In this document: piece after piece, positions 60,456-64,000 of the stretch | How positions within the stretch are numbered: position 1 is the first letter of the stretch | How the letters are laid out: every line of letters starts with the position of its first letter | From: JAKACA01 sp049510975 | GTDB taxonomy: Bacteria > Actinomycetota > Acidimicrobiia > Acidimicrobiales > Bog-793 | Direction of reading: 5' to 3' | Assembly (NCBI GenBank): GCA_049510975.1 | Contig: JBEKYM010000013.1 | Coordinates: forward strand, 36,226-100,225 | Length of the DNA stretch: 64,000 bases | Made by a program: the position numbers and the translations under genes | Notes under the pieces: generated by a model | Databases searched by the model: none | The model's input: the letters and a program-made list of their open reading frames with translations, nothing else | What the model was told of the DNA's origin: nothing

Positions 60456-60670
60456 GACGGATCACCCCGACCGCAGGACCTTCTACGCTGGAAGGGCTGG
60501 GGAAAACTCTCAGCCAACTATCAGGGGCGGCGCAGCCCGGGCACAGGTCGGTCGGGCATTCTGAAGTCATCGCCCGGCCAGACCCCCCCTTGCCTGGACG
60601 GGTGAACCAGTGGAATGGACTCGGTCCCGACCACTCGAGGTCCGGATGTGCCTGCCAGGGGTGAGCACGT
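60456..60670 (+). promoter_or_regulatory. Upstream region of htrA with OmpR-type direct repeat
   Basis: In this 215-base gap CTCTCAG (60507-60513) and CTATCAG (60518-60524) form a direct repeat with 11-base period, one helical turn, as expected for an OmpR/PhoB-family response regulator. Such a regulator is encoded directly downstream of htrA. No other feature is seen in the gap. Confidence 0.5.
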
Positions 60671-62041
60671 ATGGACGAAGGGAACGAAGGCAACAAGGAC
60701 GACGCGTGGGAAGAACCTGTCTCCCTTCCTGCGCTCGAGCCCGAGCCTTCGTCAGAGCAGTCCGCATCTACCCCCCTGGCGGACAGTTCGCTCCCTCCGT
60801 CCGGCTCCTCGTCGGCGCCGTTCGGACCCGGGTGGGTCGGGACCGAGTCTTCCGCTGAGCCTGCCGTCCCCGGCGAACAGCTCAGCGGAGTCCCCGCCGA
60901 ACCGTTCGGGGCAGTCCCCGGCGACACCACCCTCCTCCTTCCTGCTCGCCCGCATCGCCGCAAGCGGGCCCTCCTGCTCGGCTCGCTCGCCATTGCCGTC
61001 GTGATCATCGCCGCCGCCGCTGCCTACGGTTTGGGCGGCTCGAGCCCGCGCCACGCCGGCTCGTCCACGTCGCTCGCTCCGACCAGCTCGACGTCGGGCA
61101 GCACGCTCCCGCTGAAGACCACCAGCCAGATCAGCCACCTCCTCCTCCCGGCCGTCGTGGACATCAACACGATCAACCAGACCGATACGGGGTACGCGCT
61201 CTCGGCCGCCACCGGGATGATCGTGTCGAGCGACGGCTACATCGTGACGAACAACCACGTCGTCGAAGAAGCCACGAGCATCAAGGTCACGATCGCCGGC
61301 CACCGGGGCCAAGTGCCCGCCCGCTTTGTCGGAGCGGACCCGGTGGACGACATCGCCGTCATCAAAGTCGTGGGCATGAGCGGCCTGCCGACGGTCCGTT
61401 TCGGCAACTCTGCGGCCGCCACGGTCGACAGCCGTGTGGTCGCCATCGGCAACGCCCTCGGCCGCGGGGGCACGCCGACGGTGACGACGGGCACGATCTC
61501 GGCACTCGACCGCTCGATCTCGGCGAGCGACGAGCTCAGCTCCACGCCTGAGCAATTGAGCGGCCTCATCGAGACGAGCGCCCTCATCCGGCCCGGCAAC
61601 TCCGGCGGCCCGCTCGTCGACGATCACGCCCAGGTGATCGGCATGAACACCGCAGCCGATCCCAGCGGCACGAGCGGCTTTGCCCTCCCCATCAACCGCG
61701 TCTCGGCCATCGCCCGTGCCATCGAGGCCGGGCGCTCCGGCGACGGGGTTGTGCTCGGGCTGCGGGCGTTTCTCGGGGTGGTGGGGCAACCACCGAAGGC
61801 GGGGGCGGCTCACCTCGGCGTCCCGATCACCCGCGTCGTGCTCGGCGACCCCGCTGCCCGTGCCGGCGTCGAGCCCGGCGACACCATCATCGAGTTCGAC
61901 GGCAAGTCGACGCCGACGGTGTCGGTCTTGAAGGCGCTCGTGACGGCGAATCGGCCGGGTGCACGGGCGACGGTCACCTTCGAGGGCCCCGCCGGCGTGC
62001 GCACCGTGACGCTCCGGCTGATCGTGGGGCCGGCGCCCTGA
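60671..62041 (+). CDS. Membrane-anchored HtrA/DegP-like serine protease with PDZ domain
   Basis: This 456-residue protein has a cytoplasmic acidic/Pro-rich tail (residues 1-95) and one membrane segment (99-119). An extracytoplasmic trypsin-like domain follows with His196 (VTNNHVVEE), Asp227 (DPVDDIAVI) and Ser311 (RPGNSGGPLV), then a C-terminal PDZ domain (RAGVEPGDTIIEFDGK). It is probably an envelope-stress quality-control protease. The gene precedes an OmpR-type two-component system, resembling the PepD/MprAB arrangement of mycobacteria. Confidence 0.92.
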   Translation: MDEGNEGNKDDAWEEPVSLPALEPEPSSEQSASTPLADSSLPPSGSSSAPFGPGWVGTESSAEPAVPGEQLSGVPAEPFGAVPGDTTLLLPARPHRRKRALLLGSLAIAVVIIAAAAAYGLGGSSPRHAGSSTSLAPTSSTSGSTLPLKTTSQISHLLLPAVVDINTINQTDTGYALSAATGMIVSSDGYIVTNNHVVEEATSIKVTIAGHRGQVPARFVGADPVDDIAVIKVVGMSGLPTVRFGNSAAATVDSRVVAIGNALGRGGTPTVTTGTISALDRSISASDELSSTPEQLSGLIETSALIRPGNSGGPLVDDHAQVIGMNTAADPSGTSGFALPINRVSAIARAIEAGRSGDGVVLGLRAFLGVVGQPPKAGAAHLGVPITRVVLGDPAARAGVEPGDTIIEFDGKSTPTVSVLKALVTANRPGARATVTFEGPAGVRTVTLRLIVGPAP

Positions 62042-62102
62042 TCCCCGCCGCCTCACCGGCAAAACACAGGAATCTCCCAGCAACTTCTGTCAAATTGATC
62101 CC

Positions 62103-62810
62103 ATGGTGCTCGCCGAAAGCCAGGGAACCGGCTACCGCGTTCTCGTCGTGGACGACGAGGAGTCGATCACCGAGCTCGTCGCCATGGCCTTGCGTTACGA
62201 AGGTTTCATCGTCGAGACGGCAAATGCCGGCTACCCGGCGCTCGCCCGCCTGGAGGACTTCCGGCCGGACCTGCTCGTGCTCGACGTGATGTTGCCCGAC
62301 CTCGACGGCTTCAGCATCGCCGAGCGGGTGCGGCGAGATCGCCATGGCATACCGGTGCTGTTTCTCACTGCTCGGGACGCCACCGAGGACAAGGTGCGCG
62401 GCCTCACGATCGGCGGCGACGACTACGTCACGAAACCCTTCAGCGTCGCCGAGCTCGTCGCCCGCGTCCATGCGGTCCTGCGGCGCACCGGGCACGGGGA
62501 GTCGTCGCACAAGCTCGTGCTCGCCGACCTCGAGATGGACGACGATGCCCACGAGGTCCGCCGCGCCGGCCAGCTCATCGACCTGACCGCCACCGAGTAC
62601 CGGCTCTTGCACTACCTGCTCGTCAACGCCCGGCGCGTGCTCACTCGAGCCCAGCTGCTCGACCACGTCTGGAGCTATGACTTCGGCGGCGACGCCGGCG
62701 TCCTCGAGACCTACGTCAGCTACCTGCGCAAGAAGGTCGACTTCACCGAACCCCATCTCATCCAGACCGTGCGCGGCGTCGGCTACGTGCTGCGCCCACC
62801 GCGGGACTAA
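62103..62810 (+). CDS. OmpR/PhoB-family response regulator
   Basis: This 235-residue regulator has a receiver domain (phospho-acceptor Asp61 in LLVLDVMLPDLDG, LTARD and TKPF switch residues) and a C-terminal winged helix (LTATEYRLLHYLLVNARRVLTRAQLLDHVW, VRGVGYVLR). CAAATT lies six bases before the ATG, suggesting a leaderless start. It is followed 21 bases later by its kinase. Probable targets include the upstream htrA and itself. Confidence 0.94.
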   Translation: MVLAESQGTGYRVLVVDDEESITELVAMALRYEGFIVETANAGYPALARLEDFRPDLLVLDVMLPDLDGFSIAERVRRDRHGIPVLFLTARDATEDKVRGLTIGGDDYVTKPFSVAELVARVHAVLRRTGHGESSHKLVLADLEMDDDAHEVRRAGQLIDLTATEYRLLHYLLVNARRVLTRAQLLDHVWSYDFGGDAGVLETYVSYLRKKVDFTEPHLIQTVRGVGYVLRPPRD

Positions 62811-62831
62811 GCCGCCGGCGAAAGGCGCATC

Positions 62832-64000
62832 GTGCCGCTCCGCGTCCGGCTCGTCATCATCCTCGTCCTGCTCGTAGCCGTCGGGCTCGGCGCCGTCCTG
62901 TCGATCACCTACAGCACGACCCGGAACTCGCTCGTCGCCAACGTCGACTCCCAGCTCGACGGCTCCGTCGGCACCTGGACCTCGTACTTCCGGTGGCTGG
63001 ACCAGATTCCAGGCTCGCCGCCTCCCTCGGTCGACTCCGTCCTCCAGCCGGAGACGTACGCGGGGCTGTACACCACACAGGGCAGCCTGATCTCGTTCCC
63101 GCCCATCGGTTTCGAAGGCCGGGAGTACACCTCGAACCCCGTCTACGGCTGCTCGACCTGTCGTCTCCCCACCCTCGGCCACAGCCTCCTCGCTCGGCTG
63201 ACCTCGTCGCCTGACCAGGTGGTCTTCGGGTCCGTGAGCGGGCGAGGAGGCGGCTTCGAGATCGCCGCCACCGTGCTCGACTTCCGCGACGGGGAAGCCG
63301 GCGCCAGCACCATCCTCGTCATCGGGCTCCCGCTCGGCGCCGTGAACCTGACGATGCGGCATCTGCTCGACCGCGATCTCCTCGTCGGCATCGCCGTCCT
63401 CGTGGCGCTCGGAGCGGTGTCGTGGTTCCTCGTGCGGCTCGGCCTGCTGCCGCTCGAGCGGATGGCGGCGACCGCCAGTGAGATCGCCGCCGGCGACCTC
63501 ACCAAACGTGTCGAGGACACCGATGAACGCACCGAGGTCGGCCAGCTCGGCGGCGCCCTCAACGTCATGTTGACCCAGATCGAACGGGCATTCCGCGAGC
63601 GGGCCGCCTCCGAGGAGCGCCTGCGCCGGTTCGTCGGCGACGCCTCCCACGAACTGCGTACGCCGCTGACGTCGATCCGCGGGTACGCCGAGCTCTTCAA
63701 GGACGGATCCGTGGGTCGGCCCGAGGATCTCGCCGCCGCGCTCGGCCGCATCGAGAGCGAATCGGCGCGAATGGGCGGCCTCGTCGACGACCTCCTCCTG
63801 CTCGCCCGGCTCGACCAGGGCCGTCCGCTCGGCAACGACCGCGTCGACCTGTCCGAGCTGGCGGCCGACGCGGTGCTCGATGCGAGCGTGGTCGATCCGT
63901 CCCGCTCCATCAGCCTCATCTCGACCGGGCCCTGCGTCGTGATCGGAGACGACCAGCGCCTGCGCCAGGTGCTCGGCAACCTCGTCTCCAATGCCATCAC
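62832..64000 (+). CDS. Sensor histidine kinase, 3' end outside window
   Basis: A GTG at 62832 opens a frame that runs off the window (389 complete codons). It has a membrane segment at residues 5-26, an extracytoplasmic sensor region of about 150 residues (containing CSTC at 107-110), a second segment (184-203) and a HAMP linker (LERMAATASEIAAGDLTKRV). The H-box follows with His273 (GDASHELRTPLTSIRGY), and the beginning of the N-box (VLGNLVSNAI) is at the edge. It is the partner of the adjacent response regulator. Confidence 0.93.
   Translation, partial: MPLRVRLVIILVLLVAVGLGAVLSITYSTTRNSLVANVDSQLDGSVGTWTSYFRWLDQIPGSPPPSVDSVLQPETYAGLYTTQGSLISFPPIGFEGREYTSNPVYGCSTCRLPTLGHSLLARLTSSPDQVVFGSVSGRGGGFEIAATVLDFRDGEAGASTILVIGLPLGAVNLTMRHLLDRDLLVGIAVLVALGAVSWFLVRLGLLPLERMAATASEIAAGDLTKRVEDTDERTEVGQLGGALNVMLTQIERAFRERAASEERLRRFVGDASHELRTPLTSIRGYAELFKDGSVGRPEDLAAALGRIESESARMGGLVDDLLLLARLDQGRPLGNDRVDLSELAADAVLDASVVDPSRSISLISTGPCVVIGDDQRLRQVLGNLVSNAI

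Overview
The window is a gene-dense, very GC-rich stretch of chromosome from an actinobacterium. Pointers are a DinB/DUF664-type (mycothiol-era) enzyme, an F420/PPOX-type oxidoreductase, an RskA-type anti-sigma factor, the imuA'-imuB mutasome pair, a CGAAC-N4-GTTCG LexA box, many GTG starts and many apparently leaderless promoters. Gene content and order suggest a deep-branching class such as Acidimicrobiia; that placement is inference. I see no rRNA, tRNA, CRISPR array, insertion sequence, prophage or plasmid function.

Bases 1-31,000 are an amino-acid biosynthesis region. They hold ilvB (3' end), ilvN, ilvC, guaA, a secreted GH18 protein, serC, an aspartate-type aminotransferase, serA, leuA, the greA-leuC-leuD operon and the leuB-ilvE-cimA operon. 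Together these cover almost the whole branched-chain pathway. CimA (citramalate synthase) supplies 2-oxobutyrate for isoleucine from pyruvate through LeuCD and LeuB. Two leader-peptide attenuators are visible: a Leu-codon leader in front of leuA and a Val/Ile-codon leader in front of leuB-ilvE-cimA. Interspersed are a GT87-like membrane glycosyltransferase, an acyl-CoA dehydrogenase, a complete carbohydrate ABC importer (12,676-16,970) and a three-gene GH130 / (alpha/alpha) barrel-like / GT4 operon (22,432-26,226).

Bases 31,000-49,600 are mixed catabolic and signalling genes: a second acyl-CoA dehydrogenase, small enzymes, an FHA/PP2C pair with a PPOX-like enzyme, an ACT-domain protein, a Gly-Pro hexapeptide-repeat protein and two secreted proteins of unknown function. 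A fatty-acid/steroid-type module follows: thiolase and enoyl-CoA hydratase on one strand, acyl-CoA synthetase on the other. Thiolase and synthetase share a 14-bp operator resembling the KstR (TetR family) site. Next to it are two divergent citrate-synthase homologues. One has an N-terminal helix-turn-helix and is frameshifted inside a 36-bp tandem repeat. The other carries two CBS domains fused to a citrate synthase. An AT-rich palindromic operator lies between them. This paired module is my best candidate for an undescribed system.

Bases 49,600-64,000 hold an ECF sigma/anti-sigma pair, an M20 peptidase with a GNAT enzyme, a methyltransferase, a fatty-acyl desaturase, an S51-type peptidase and an ABC-F ATPase fired from one shared, symmetric -10 element, a second GNAT enzyme, the SOS-controlled imuA'-imuB pair, and an HtrA protease followed by a two-component system (the histidine kinase runs off the end). 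A recurring window-wide signal is a TANNNT box 6-7 bases before the start codon, which implies that many genes here are transcribed without a 5' leader.
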